Assembly: GCA_000181795.3 (NCBI GenBank)
Contig: CM012955.1
Span: 327,368 to 391,367 of the forward strand
Length of the DNA stretch: 64,000 bases
Direction: 5' to 3'
Source of the DNA: Trichinella spiralis
Taxonomy: Eukaryota > Nematoda > Enoplea > Trichinellida > Trichinellidae
Part shown: positions 26,717-40,161 of the stretch, in pieces
How the letters are laid out: the number at the start of each line of letters is the position of its first letter
How positions within the stretch are numbered: position 1 is the first letter of the stretch
Translations under genes and position numbers: made by a program
Notes under the pieces: model-generated
What the model saw: the letters and a program-made list of their open reading frames with translations, nothing else
Databases searched by the model: none
Told to the model about the DNA's origin: nothing

Positions 26717-26765
26717 CGCCCCCACCCCCATCCCCACCCCCCCCCCCAAACTTACCCCACCCCAT
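26717..26765 (-). other. C-rich tract, potential G-quadruplex on the minus strand
   Basis: Runs of 5, 5, 4 and 11 C separated by one or two bases on the plus strand, followed by further CCCC runs. The minus strand therefore has four or more G-runs of at least four with very short loops, a strong G-quadruplex pattern. Confidence 0.7.
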
Positions 26766-28240
26766 CCCTACTGTCCTTGCTCCTTGCTGATGTCGATTGG
26801 TCTTATTGATTCAATTTTTATTAAAAATTTCTATCAAAATATACCTTTTTAAATCATATTCTAAATCCACCACTGAAAAATTTTGTAAATTTTGCTCGAA
26901 TGACATTTTCATATAGAAATTTTGATGAAACCAACAATAACTGGAAAACAAAAAATAAACAACTGGAGAGAATGATTGAAAATGTCCATTGGTGGATTAC
27001 GATTTGGAAATTTAAATATTATTTAAAAAGCTCATTTATCAATGTTTAAGTGAAACTGTACCAAGCGGTATAGAAAAACTGGGCAAGTTGAGAAAAACTG
27101 GTCGACCACCATACCCGGTCTGTACAGAAGTGGCTCGGGCCGTCTTGGGCGACCAGTTTATTGTGCCCTGGACCAGACAGCCAGGAAAAGCGGGTTTGCC
27201 AACATCCGCACACACACACACACGCACACACACTTACCCTGCCGTGCCAGTTGACCGCCTACCTCACCTGTTGACTCGTTTCTCTTTCTGCTTGTCATAA
27301 ACAACCACGCCTGCTTCATCATTGGATTTTTTGTTTTTTTCGGTTTTTATCAAATTTATACCACCGTAGTAGAAGAGGGTAATGGAAGAATATTACAAGT
27401 ATACACCACCAACAGATGCCAACAGTAGCAACATCAACAACAACACAAAGGGAGAGTAAGAATAAGAGTAAGAGAGGAAGAGAGAGAGAAAAAAATGAAT
27501 TATAATAAATTATACAAGCGACAAAAATAAAACCAAAAGTCAGAGTGTGTAAAATGGACGAGTCGGTGTGCATCGTAGTAGGCTTACAACGGCGGTCTAA
27601 ATGACGAACTCCACGCTCAGAACCTGTTTGTGCAGTCGGCCCACTCGTTGTTGCCATTATACACCACCGTAATAATAACAAGACACACTACTGACAGACG
27701 GCCATTGGCCAAATCGACCAATCACCATTTGACCAATCCTGACGCGCCCTCTGCACCACTCATTCTCATTCTTATTTTCTAAACTAATATGCAACAGTTT
27801 CAATTGATCCAAATGAAAAATTACAATTATTTTATTCATTTAAATTTTCACTTGAACAACAATTGGCAATGAAAAGCATCATCATCATCATCATCATAAT
27901 CATCATCTTGTTCAACTTGAAAATAAAATTCCATAAAGATGCACATTGATGCACAATCAATTTAACAAATAAGCCCATGAAAAATCGAAGAAAAAGCTCT
28001 TTTTGCACACACCCTGAGGGAGAGAAGCGGGCAAACTGTGGCGCCAAGCTGCCGAGTGAAATTGGCGCATCCTGGTCAAGTCGACCCGCTTTCCACCCTG
28101 AGCTGTCCAACTGATCATGATGGCAGTCAAATTGGAAATTTTAGCCAAAATATACAATATTAATAAAAAAGAAATTCAAATTGACCAATTGCTCTGCTCT
28201 GCATACATATTCTACTCTGTGGATAGATTGAATTGAAATA

Positions 28241-28242
<2 letters not shown>

Positions 28243-28271
<29 letters not shown>
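28243..28271. repeat. (TA)n microsatellite
   Basis: About 13 TA units. Confidence 0.9.
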
Positions 28272-30725
28272 CATGAAAATCATTTCCCAATGTTCTCTTC
28301 ATTTGCACAAACAGACAGATTTATATTTTGCTTTCATTAAAATTCAAATTCATATTCAACAATTTATCTGTTTGTTTGTTTATTTATTTATTGGTAATAT
28401 TTATTGATTTTTGATGAGGTAAAATTTTGGCAAAATAAGAAATTTCAATAGTATTTACTTTGGTGATTAGAAGAAAGAAGTTTGAAAGTGGAATTGCACC
28501 TCTCTCTCTCTCTCACTCTCTCTCTTTCTTTCTTTGCTAATTGTAATAGTGTCAAACAAAAAGTACGTTGAAACTGGTTTCACAAAGCAACCATGCTCTT
28601 TAAACAAGCATCCAAGTCACGCCTCAGCAGCACGTTCATCATCGACGATTGAATTTTATTTTTCTTTCACTTTACACAACACCAATCATCAATATATGCA
28701 AATATCAACTTAATAAAATGGAAAAAATTTTCATGTTCAAAAGTTTAATATGAAACAAACAGACAAATCAATATAGTAAGTGGACGAGGATATAAGACTC
28801 TGAAGTTGCGGCTTGGAAGTTTCTGCCAGTGCTGCTATGCTCACTGATTGTAGGATTGGAATTTCAACACACCATTTTTCTATTATGCGTCTTTGATCAT
28901 TGCATTGCAAACAATCACCTCAACTAGCACAGAGTTTATAAAATTTTTAAAATTTGCTTTTCTCTTTGAAAATATACGACAGACAATAGAGGAGCTTTCA
29001 TAAATGAGAATCATTTGCAAAGTGGGAAATTGCAGAAACGCCGGCCGTGCGCCAACATTTCGACCTTGACCAACGATTATAGGTGGGCGAGATTTTTCCG
29101 TCCTTGGAAATACCCTTTGACAGGACAGTTACCTTGCGGATGACGTGCCTCGAAATGGTCAATCTCGTGCGCGCGCACACACACAAAAAGCCCATCGTCA
29201 ATCAACTCATTTTGCCCAGATCAATTATTCCAATCTGTGTGCTGAGTTGTTTTGCCTCCTCTGACAATTGAAAAATGATGAAAAAAATAAAAATATGAAT
29301 TGAAACTTTTTTGAAAAAAGTAAACATTATTACACCACAATTAATTTCATTGTTGATTGAAATGTTGAGAAGATTGTATCATAATCACTCTGGAGAGTCA
29401 GCTTTACTTTTTGACAATAATTTATTTGAAAATCCGCTATCAACAACAAAAATTGTCATTCCAATCAATAGTTCTTTGATAATTTCTATTGAATTTGATT
29501 TATTCAAAAAAATAATGCATTTTTGTATTATGCTTTTTTCATTGCTCTGCACAAAAGAGAGTGTAACCTAATTTCCTAATTTTTTTATTCTCTTTTTACA
29601 GTCATCGCTGCCCTGTTTCAAAAATTGTTCAAAGATGTTTTTATTGTTCAAATGAAAATTTTTATGATATTTAATTTTTCAATAAAAATGATTTACTGTA
29701 AAAAGACACTGATATTGTAAATTGAGACAAACAAACAAAACCAAAAAAGCATATTTATTTTATCCATTCATTCAATCAACAATTGATCAATTAATCAATT
29801 GTCCTGATTGGTTGGAGGTGATTTTTTGAATTGAAATTACTTATTCAAAAATTTCGAAATGAACGTGCAAAAGTGATATGCAATTTTATTGCTTGATTAA
29901 AAAGCTTTGGCTTTTCTTCGTGTCAATCTGGTTGTCGCTTGTGAACACAATCTCTAAGCGGTATGTAGCTGTATTCCTATTTTCACTGTTTCCAGGTGGA
30001 TCAGTGCAGCTATTTCACTTTCACTTTCACAACTCTTTGTTCTTCGACTTTTCCACTTTTCATGCCAGCATCAATTTCAGTATTTCAAATTTTGAAAAAC
30101 ACAACAGCAGTAAATTATTGCAAAACACATGCAGACCAACACACGCAGATTGGCGTACATATTTGCATTTTTCACATCATCTGTGACGCTAATAATTATA
30201 TATTGTTGTTGGATTTCAATGGTGGAATAATAATAAAAAGATTGTTCAAATATCTGTTTGTTTGTTTGTTATGTTAGATATTTTTTTTATCATTTATGCT
30301 TCAAATGTAGAGAAAATGTGTGCTGCAGTTGTGCGATCATTAGCTTATGGACCGTGAGTGATCCAACAATAAATACATTGTGCTGTTGTTGTTGGTAAAA
30401 ATAAACTTGCACCGCGGAACGGTCGTGACCCATTTCCTTGTTTCGAAATGAAATGAAGCTTTCAACGAAGCTTGCTCGTGTGTGCGTGTTTATGCGAACA
30501 GCTAAACGGTAAGCTGCTTCATTATAAGCGCGACACGGTCGACGGACACTAAAGATAGATGCTCTGTTTACTTTCAGTCAGGGAATGCGAGTATGTATAT
30601 ACACAAACGACCGGCAAGTCTGTCTGTCTGTGTATGCTGTTGAAACAGCGGCCAAAAAGCCTGCACGGTTTTCAACGGCCTGCTTCCGCTTTGGCCGAGT
30701 TCTGGCCTAGTCTCCCTCTTTCTGT

Positions 30726-30750
30726 TGTGTGTGTGTGTGTGTGTGTGTGT
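30726..30750. repeat. (GT)n microsatellite
   Basis: About 12 GT units. Confidence 0.9.
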
Positions 30751-32054
30751 TCAGGTATTTTCTGTTCAAAGTTTACAATCGGCTATACGTTAAGCAACTA
30801 GCACTAGTTTCACATGATGACGTCCAGTTGGCCAACCATTTCTCAGTTTTCACTGGTCAACTTGGTTGGCTATCGTTTTGTTGTCTATCCATAGCTTGCG
30901 AAATCAACAACAACAACAACAACGCTTCAGGGCAATTTTACTGAAAAGGAAGCTGCGTTGATTTTCAAATTTAGAGCACCCGGTTTTGGGCTTGTTCAAT
31001 TGGAAAATTCGAACAATTTTCTTTTCTACCACAACTTTTCATCAATTCACCAAGTTTGTTTTCAATTTTCAAAATTGGGAAAAAATTCCCTTCTTATCAT
31101 CCATTATAATCAACAATTCATTCTACATCCCTACATTTCATATTCATACATCAGTGCGTAATTCTGTTTTTTTGCACAACATTTCAAAGATTTCAAACAA
31201 CAACAACAACAACAACAACAAATGTAAACACAATAAAGTAGAAACTTATTTATTTATCTACTGCTTTCCTGTTTGTGCAAGCAAATTGCAAATGCAAATA
31301 TCAAGTTATAAAAAAACCCCTTCACCGTGAATTTAATATACCTGCTTATTTTTACTTCTAAAAAAACAATTCACTTTACAATAACAAAACAATATGAACA
31401 ATTTAATAAATAAATTAAATCTCTGATTTCAAATTGGAACACGTAAAATTTGACATTGGAAGAGAGTTAATTCATTTTGTCACATTTCAAATTGCTTAAA
31501 TCAAAGCGTCTGATTTGAAGTGTCGTCAAAAAAGTTGAAACAAGTTTTCACTTGGACCCAAAATTGAAAATTTCCACAAAAGCATCAAAGTTACTTCACT
31601 GAATGTATTTTCATGTTTTACTTAATCAACTAGTATTATTAGTATTCATAATTTTATTTTTCAACAGATATTTTCACAACTCCTATTAAGCATGCCTAAA
31701 ATTGTCACTTAAAGAGAAATGTTTATTCTTCACTATTATCATTTTCATCAACATTGTACAGAAAATAAATTTCAAGTACATTGATCATCATCTTCTACTT
31801 AATTTTCATCTATCTTCTTTCTGTTGGTACCAAAATAAATAAACACAATGAAATATGGAATGGTTTGAATTTTTAAAAACCTTCCACTTAATTGACCAAA
31901 TTTACGTTGAAATATTTTGATGTCAAAATTTAATGCCAACTTTTTCAGCTTCGCATTGGCTCTTTGCCGACGGCATTGTTGGACAAAGCAAGTCAGTGGA
32001 AAAAGAATACACGTTGGGCGCCTTGTTTGAAACCATTCATGCAGCTGAACAGAA

Positions 32055-32088
32055 GGGGGGGAAAGGGAAGAGAGAAGTGGGGGGGGGG
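32055..32088 (+). other. G-rich tract
   Basis: G7, then GGG, then G10 within 34 bases on the plus strand. Its own long runs could supply the four G-runs needed for a quadruplex. Confidence 0.6.
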
Positions 32089-33205
32089 AAATTGTTCGAT
32101 TCAAAAATTTTCAAGCCCAGCCCAGCCGTGTTTCAGCTTTTGTCATTTCGACAAGCGTTCATTTTGTCAGCTCTGTCCCAAATATTCGCTGATGACGAAA
32201 GCGCACGTCCACCGGGACTGGATGCTGATTGTTACAGTTCACAAAATGGTGAACACAGCGATGTGTCATAGTCGTCAGTGTTGACCCAATTTTAATACAA
32301 TTACAGAAAGGAAGAACAGTTCTATGTCGTTTTGATTGACGACCGTTCAAGCTTGAACACTTTTGACGATTGTTGAAAAAATTTAAAAAAACTGAAACAA
32401 ATAGGCCACTGCGATCCTTGATACATGGAACTGTCTTATTTTTAAATAATCTTCACAAATTTTACCAATTTTTCTTTCTTTACTTTACTTGGAATTGCAA
32501 CGCACAATCTTTTCCAATTCCGCGCACCAGCCACAATTAGCTCAGAAATCTATGTGATGTGCAGGTTCTTACTGTAACGATGAACAATTTATTTACAAAC
32601 TGTTTTCGTACAATAGATAGATGATTTTCATTTCAACTGATCTAGTTTTATTATTTTTTGCGTATATGACTAGATTTGAAAAAATGTCTTAATTCATTAC
32701 ATGCACAGTTAGTTGACATTCGATTCAGAGGAGCGTTATTATTATTCATATTTTCCCCAGTTCCCATTAACCAAAGTTACAACTTTGCTCGCTCAACAAG
32801 AACATCATCATCAACGTATTAAGAAGATAAGAACTGACACATCACAACACAGACATCTTAATTTGTCATTCCACAATGATGAGTAAATTCAGTATGCAGA
32901 AAAATATCCAAATGATCAATTAAGAATAATAACAAAATAAAATGTGTATAATTGTTAAGGTGAAAAGTATAGATGCTTTTGAAAAAACAAGCTGAATTTT
33001 GAATGGCGAAATTTAATGAAAACAACGTTTCAATCAAAAATTACATTCGAAGCTGGAATCTAGTTCACGTTGCGTGTTTGCATGCTAATTAAATAATCTC
33101 TTTCAAAAGTACGTGACCATTATATGACTGGAAAATTGAAACATTGTCCAATTTTAACAATAAATCAAAAATTTATTCGTTGACAGCAGAAAAGAATTAT
33201 TTCAT

Positions 33206-33250
33206 TACAATACAATACAATACAATACAATACAATACAATATAATACAG
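33206..33250. repeat. (TACAA)n pentanucleotide repeat
   Basis: Seven near-perfect TACAA units followed by decaying TATAA/TACAG copies. Confidence 0.9.
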
Positions 33251-33521
33251 TACTATACATTTTATGAATCATCAGATTCTATTATCAGAATGAAAAAGTT
33301 GACAACAGAAAAGAAGAATAAATTTATTAAATATTGTTTTAAATTTTTAATTGAAGCAGATGTTTGATGATAACATTTGTGAAAAGAGTTAACTTTCGCG
33401 TAATGCATGGTAAGAATAAATGTAATTTTTACCCAAGGCACGGTGTTTCAGAAAAAAGGAGGTTACAACGGTGATAATAAATATCTCTAAGCATTATTTG
33501 ATGTAAATTCTTACCGTTACT

Positions 33522-33531
33522 GAACCGGTTC
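33522..33531. promoter_or_regulatory. Possible Grainyhead binding palindrome
   Basis: GAACCGGTTC is a perfect 10-bp palindrome containing AACCGGTT, the published Grainyhead/CP2-family consensus. It lies about 10 kb upstream of the Grainyhead gene of this window and about 1 kb downstream of ZSWIM7. A single match in this much DNA could be chance. Confidence 0.3.
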
Positions 33532-34412
33532 TTAGCCGTCCAAACTAGAACTTTGCTGCACAGCTTTACAGGCAAATTGTTTTATTGCTTTCTAATGTAT
33601 GAAAAGTGTCACATTACTTTGATCAATAACAAAGATTCGAATAATAAATAATCAACATAATCTGAAATACTGAGCCATGTTAATTTATTTCCAACACTCA
33701 ATTTGGCTTTATAATTTAAATATTTATACAAAAAAATAAAAAAATGAAATTTCAACCTCATTCATATCATCTGCAATGATATTGTTGTTGCTAATGTTGA
33801 AATATTCTAATAAATAAAATTCAATCCAAATATTTAAAAATTAAATTAAAATTTTCACACTTTTTTATTTCAAAAATAATAAGAATAAGTACTGAATGAC
33901 TGAATTTAACAATGTGATCAGTCAAAGCCAAGTAAGCAAATATTACAATAATGAAAAATATCATTACAGCAACCGCAACTAAAAGTCACATAATAAATGA
34001 ATAAATGGAAGAAATAGTGCTAACATAAAAACAACTACTATGAACAACTTTCGCAGAACAATTAACTTAGCAAATATCACATTCTATACCAATGAACAGT
34101 GGAAGAAAAATGAATAAAATACAGAGAAGTTCGTTTTTTTCACAAATGTTATCAGAAATAACAATAATAAATACCATTATGCAAATGACGAAACTGTGTC
34201 AACAGAAATTTCCCGCATACTGAACATATTCACAAAAAAATCTGAATAATAAAAATAAATCATCCTTCAAACTGTATAAAAATTAAACTGAATAAAACTG
34301 ATAGTCAGTTAGTGGATTATTTTCATTGTTTTGTTTCAATTGAAACATTTTTTTAATTCAGCATACTGTAAGAGGTAAATACTAATCAACATTTTCAAAA
34401 GAAGAATAATTA

Positions 34413-34832
34413 TTATTCAATAAGCTGATTTAACATTGTAGTCATTGTTTTATCATCTATCGAACGATGGTGCAAACGACAAACAGCAGAGGCAAGCCAT
34501 ACTGCGAGAACGTGCTTGCAAATTTGAAAATGACCATAAAGAACTTCATTAGCAAAAAATTCACACTTACAGTAATTGACTTTTGGCAAAACAAGCCAGG
34601 CAGTGTCGTCTTGGTCGACGACTTGAAATAAAATTTTCCCACTGGAGCTCACCAATCGGCAAATGGAATTACGATCGACAAGATTGAAGCTTTCAAGCAC
34701 TGTCCGGCTGTCGAACACTGCGGACATGGCAAGCATGATATCGTCCGCAATCATTCCGTCAGATTGATACCTCGCCTGCAGCTCATCAAGCAATCGTTCT
34801 ACAATGCATCGCCAAGATACGGTTGTTTCCAT
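34413..34832 (-). CDS. ZSWIM7: SWIM-type zinc finger protein ZSWIM7 (SWS1 homologue)
   Basis: Single-exon gene of 139 aa, matching the ~140 aa length of ZSWIM7/SWS1. This is the Shu-complex component that works with RAD51 paralogues in homologous recombination. The SWIM zinc-binding pattern is intact: Cys88-x-Cys90, then Cys105-x-His107 (CKC ... CKH), followed by VLAVWLASA as in the family. The start METTVSWRCIVE aligns in length with the vertebrate protein. The upstream sequence shows no obvious acceptor, so one coding exon is the simplest model. The gene is isolated: long noncoding stretches lie on both sides. Confidence is high because both the metal ligands and the flanking helix are recognisable. 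Confidence 0.9.
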   Translation of the reverse strand: METTVSWRCIVERLLDELQARYQSDGMIADDIMLAMSAVFDSRTVLESFNLVDRNSICRLVSSSGKILFQVVDQDDTAWLVLPKVNYCKCEFFANEVLYGHFQICKHVLAVWLASAVCRLHHRSIDDKTMTTMLNQLIE

Positions 34833-37793
34833 TTTTCAGTTCACAATTTCTTCAATTAACAAACAATCATATATCTATGGACAAAGCAAACCGTTTAATA
34901 ATAATAATAATAAACGTAAAATTTCAAAATGAGACACATTATAAACATTCGATAAATATAAATCAGAAAAAGAATACAACTTACAGTCCTTGCGCACTTT
35001 GGATTTGGAAATTAAACTCAATAATAAATAAAATGCACATCACATCAGTGCAATTGATAACTTTTACAAATAAAGATAAGGAAGATAACAAATATCGCGC
35101 GCATCATCATGCAAAATTATCATAGGTATTTGCATTTTATCCAATAACAACATTTAATCACTCACTAGTAATGACATTGGTAATATAATATTACAAGCTT
35201 CAACATGATAATAAATAGTACTTTTTCTCCACCCCTTGCGTCATTTCGAACATCACAATCAACGTTATACTATAATAACATCATTATATTATTATTATTA
35301 TCATTATCATCAGTGGCATGGTGTGTATACAAAACTTATCTATAATAATGCGCAAAATGAGATTGATGCCGCAGCTAAAACAGAAAAGAAATTCACGCGA
35401 CTGATATAAATATATTCCTCAAATGAGAAAAAGAAGAACAAAATTCAAATAATATTGCTATTAATAATAAAAGGCTTTTCAAAGACAAACGGTCTGCCAG
35501 TGTCAAGAGATGGAATAACCGAAATCAAAAATCCTTCGTTATTTTACAAACTACTCAACAACTTGATCTAAAAATATTTTGCAACCATCAAATCTTCTTC
35601 AACAGTAGTGAAGTGCGACTAAGATGAAGTTCCCAGTCAGTAAATTGCTCATCAGATTGTTCAAAGGATCAACAACTGCTGCAAAAAATGTACAATTAAT
35701 TAATAAAATTTGTACAATCATAATTGGCAATTTTTGTTGGACATTTTAATTGCTAATTTTCATAATAATCAACAATTCAAAATGATAACAGTGTATGTCG
35801 CTTAGCGCCGTATTTTGCTAGCTTAGCGTATCTCGTTTCGTGATGCAATGCTAATTCAAAAGCCTACTTTTGCAATTCAACAAATTCAAACATCATTGTG
35901 CACAAAATGAACAAAAACGTTCTGCTACATCTGTTTTTTGTATACCATAATAAAATTTCGTTGAAGGGGTTGTTGTGAATTTTTTTTCAAAACAATTTCC
36001 TCAACAATCAAATCAGAGTTGGCTGGTTGGTTGTTAAAAAATGGCGATTCAATGCTTACTTTGCTGTTGTAATTAAATTTAAAAAAGAAATGCACAAAAT
36101 TTAAATAAAATAATAATGCAACTCACTTTCGAAACGTCGCATTACGTCATATATACAACATCGTTCCTGTTCAAAAGAGAAAAAGCAATGAACAAAAAAA
36201 ATAATAAAATTGACCAGCTTAATAAAATAAGCAGATATAGTTGCTATGCTAATTTGTTCATAGCGTGTAAATCAAGAACAGTTGTTCAACATGAGATAGA
36301 TACAATGATTTTTTTCTAAACAACTTTACTTCAACAACGAACAGATCAGGTCCATATATGTGACCACAGTCGAGTGTATGAAAAACAAAAAAGGGATAAA
36401 AATTGCGAGGCAAGTTGTACGGATGAAAGACACCAGCGTCGGCGCTGCGACGATTGGATACGGAGCTTTCTAGTCCATAGCGAAACTTGTGCTCGTCCCA
36501 GTTTTGTAAATCACCATCTCTTGAGATGCCGTCGTTGAACAAAAAACACTTTTTTGGGATTTTCTTTTTTTTCTCATCTTCCTCTATTCTTGTATTGTAA
36601 TATTCGAAAAAAATAACAAGAAGTCAAGGGTAGGAGAGCGATCAGAAGAAGAAAAACTGTAAAGGCGTAGCACCGGGACCAGCAAATGCACGCACAAAGT
36701 AAAACTTCCAATCACTCAAATTACAATAATAACAACGTTATTATCATGTAATTACTGCAATAACATTACAACTTTGTACATATGCATTTACATATATTGT
36801 ATATAACAATTTCCGCAAGATATTAAATAATAATTATTATCACTATTACTTAATACTGCAAGAAATAATTAAATTACAGTATACGCACATGCATACATAC
36901 ATTCCATTCATATGTATAATATTATTAACAGGGTATAAAACAACATCAATAATAACGTTACTATTATTTCATGAAAAAATTGTTTCTCAACCTCTCAACC
37001 ATCAAGCTGAAAGAGAAATAAAAATGAAAAACAAAATGCAAATAATATTTAAAAAATAACAAAAAGGTCGACGTCAAAAAAAACAGCAGCGTCCACCGGA
37101 AACTGTGTGCTCGCACTTCGTAACACATCACACTACGGTTCCATGCAAACACATTATAAAAATGTGCATATACCCTAAATACTACACGCAGGAAAAAGCT
37201 GTGTTTCCAAAAAGAAACAAAAAGTGCATGCATAGATGATGAAAGAGAAGTGATCGAGCATGGGGCGAAACCTGCTGTAATGATTTTCATAATATAACTT
37301 TTCATCACAAAAATAAAAAAAAAAGTAAAAGATTTGCCATGAAATGACGCATATTCAAATAAATAAATAAATAAATATAAGCACACATACAAAGGACAAG
37401 ACAGGGTAAAAACATGCAAATTTTGAAATGAATGCTATCAACGTAATCGTGCAATAAGCTATGCATGAAAGATAAAAGTAGATCATGGTGCTGGATAATC
37501 AATTAAGTTTTCATTTGGAAAAATGAATAAAACCAGCATGCTCAGGCACTCTAGTAATAAAAATCACGCATGAGTTATGCAAAAAATTATGCTCGGATAA
37601 AGGAAAAGAAAGCAGAAAAAAACTGACCTATTCAAACAAATAAAACAAATAAATATTTGGGACTCGTGCAAAAACAGCAAGACGGGCTGAGACACGCAAG
37701 GCTTGGCAAATATCGCTGTGACTAACGTAGTCGTCGCCCAGCTCGACTGAAAATACCGAGCATGCCTTTGAAAAATACAATTATTTCAGAATT
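34833..37793. other. Noncoding region between ZSWIM7 and the ZNF608/609 homologue
   Basis: About 3 kb, AT-rich with small AAT and CAA repeats. The only frame of note is a minus-strand one near 36258-36542 that is richer in charged residues than its surroundings. I could not assign it. The 3' UTR of the zinc finger gene should occupy the right end. Confidence 0.5.
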
Positions 37794-40063
37794 TTAATTG
37801 TTGTCCTGCGAAGCAGGCGGCGCGTTATGCGCTCGCAAAGCTTCAGGATCTACGGGGCCGACAGGGGGTGCCGGCATACCGGCTTGCATACTGGGCGGGT
37901 GGTAGTAATTGCTAAAGGGGAAACCGGGGTACATAGCTCCTGTACTCAGAACCGGGATGCCAATTCCGTTCATTACGACGTTCATTGCCGAATTGGCCGG
38001 CCCTATGAATGGCCCAAGCCCGTAAGTGTGGCTCAACGTTGGCTGGCCGAATTGCACCAAAGCGGGACTGGGCAGGCCCGGAATCAATCCGGTCGAGTGG
38101 GCTAACTGTGGTCCGAAGTCGCCACCGGGAACCGACAACGACTGTGGTTCCACCTTCGGCCAAACTGGACCTGGTGGTGCCGACGGCCCTGCCACACCCC
38201 AGGCGCTTCCGGTTGCAACTGTGGGTGTAGGTTGTGTCGACACCGGCGCCAAAAAATTTGTATTACTACGAACCGGGGGAAATTCCGAATCTGACGACGG
38301 CGGCGATCGGACACGGGTCGGTGGTTTTTTTGAAGTGGAAGCGGTGCCCCAGCGTCCACACTTCACCACCGATGTCATCCGCGGCAAATGCTGCGGTCGC
38401 TGACCGCTGCCCACAACTCGAAACAGGCTATCCAAACTTTCTTCTTCCACAGCCGACAAGCCTTCCGACGACTGCGCGGCTGTCGCTGATCGCGGCTCGC
38501 CAATGCCCAAATCCACGACACCCTGACTCCAAGAGTCGCTTGGTTCTGGTTTAACCTGTACAGTTTGCTCCGGCTTCACCTTCAATTTAATGCTCAGCTC
38601 CTCTAGCTGAGGCTTCTGGTCTTTCGACAACAAATCTGGCGTCTTAGGTGGTGTGACCGCGTGCGCCGAACACTGGTGATAGATCAAAGCGTGGGGGACG
38701 CTGAACTTTTTCGTACAGTTCGGCGCACAGCATTGGAACAGCAGCGGCGAATGGCGTTCCAATTCGACCGTGCTAAGCACCGGCCTAGGCGAGCTAAGCC
38801 GGGCCGCCGCGGCCGCTGTCGCCGCCGCCTTGCTAGTCGATGCTCCATTAGCGGTCAACTCGCCAGCCCCTGCGCCCCCGCCGGACCGCTGCGAGCCGGA
38901 ACCGACCGCGCAAGAGCGCTTGCTGCACCTGCCACCTTTTCCCAAACCACGCGATGTGTGATCCGGATCCAAGTTCGGGGACTCACATACACTGAAAAAC
39001 AAACACACTAATAGAAACCCTTCACTTCACTTGCAATGAATGTATAATATTCAAATTTCCCAACTTATGCAAAATTCAAATTTTTTGAAAAAAAATATCT
39101 ACAATCCAAAGCATGCTCTCTGCACAGCAGAAGTAAAAATTTGAAACATCCCACCTCTCTCCAATCAATAAAACCACCTACATCAAAATATTACCACTAA
39201 AATCATTTTCACCAATAATAACATTCACTTAAACATAAAATATTGTTACTTCACATATGCTCTTCTTTTTTTTAAATAAAATTCATCTTCAAATCTGGCC
39301 ATGCCCGCTGTATTGCCTCCCATAAAATTAAAATAAAATATACAATAAAATAAAATAAATACAAAATTATAACACAGCAGAACGAATTTTATAATTCTTA
39401 CTGAAATTTGCTTACTATTCTAAAAATGTAAGCATTCACTCACCGTGGCGGGGCGTAATTATACTTCGACAAGTCCAAAAGAGAACCGACGTATGTACGA
39501 TCACGCCACGTAACGTTGACCACAAGTAAACCTTAAATAAATAAATAAATAAATAAACTGCACAACAATTCAAATATAAATTTTAACATTCACATTAACT
39601 GAAATAAACTAATACTAACCGGCAGAAGGATTTTCGCTCCACACGATACCTTCTAAAGCAACCGATGTCCCCGGTTCACACGCACCCATCAAACTTTCAT
39701 CAGTAGAGGTCGCCACTGAGCGAACCCAGGTGCTGCAATCGCGCTTGTCTGACAGCTAAAAACATTCAAATCATCAGATCATAAAAAAACAATAATATCA
39801 ATCATATTGATATGATGATATCAATCGCGTGTTAATCAAAAGTATACATTTTTTAATATAAAATATTGCGGTTCACATTAATTAACATTTAAACTTTCAG
39901 ATAAATCATTCTTTTCTCACTTTCCTCTATGTGCACTCTTTTTATTATCAACAAAATTCAAAAATTCCTTATTAATATAGACAATTCACATATTTCTTTC
40001 ATATTTACTTCTTGAAAAGCATAATTAACATTTACACTTCACAACCATTAGTTTAATAAATAA

Positions 40064-40161
<98 letters not shown>

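Larger units (their letters stand above)
23623..34412. other. Gene-poor region (~10.8 kb) upstream of Grainyhead
   Basis: No conserved gene recognised on either strand. The DNA is AT-rich and full of CAA, TA, GA, GT and pentanucleotide repeats. It is punctuated by short islands that look visibly richer in G and C, for example about 25430-25600, 26040-26180, 27060-27260, 28010-28110, 29030-29180, 30400-30900 and 31940-32280. The likely content is the 5' regulatory region, and possibly undetected 5' exons, of Grainyhead plus downstream sequence of ZSWIM7. This is inferred from position only. Confidence 0.55.

Noticed and set aside
38026-38403. Plus-strand frames opposite the last ZNF608/609 exon
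   Set aside because: They are antisense shadows of a GC-rich Pro/Ser/Gly coding exon; the minus strand has the conserved zinc finger and the correct splice phases.
40064-40160. CA/TA tract as a Z-DNA or regulatory element
   Set aside because: Alternating CA/TA repeats of this kind are common in animal introns, and nothing here ties it to a function; it is kept only as a repeat.
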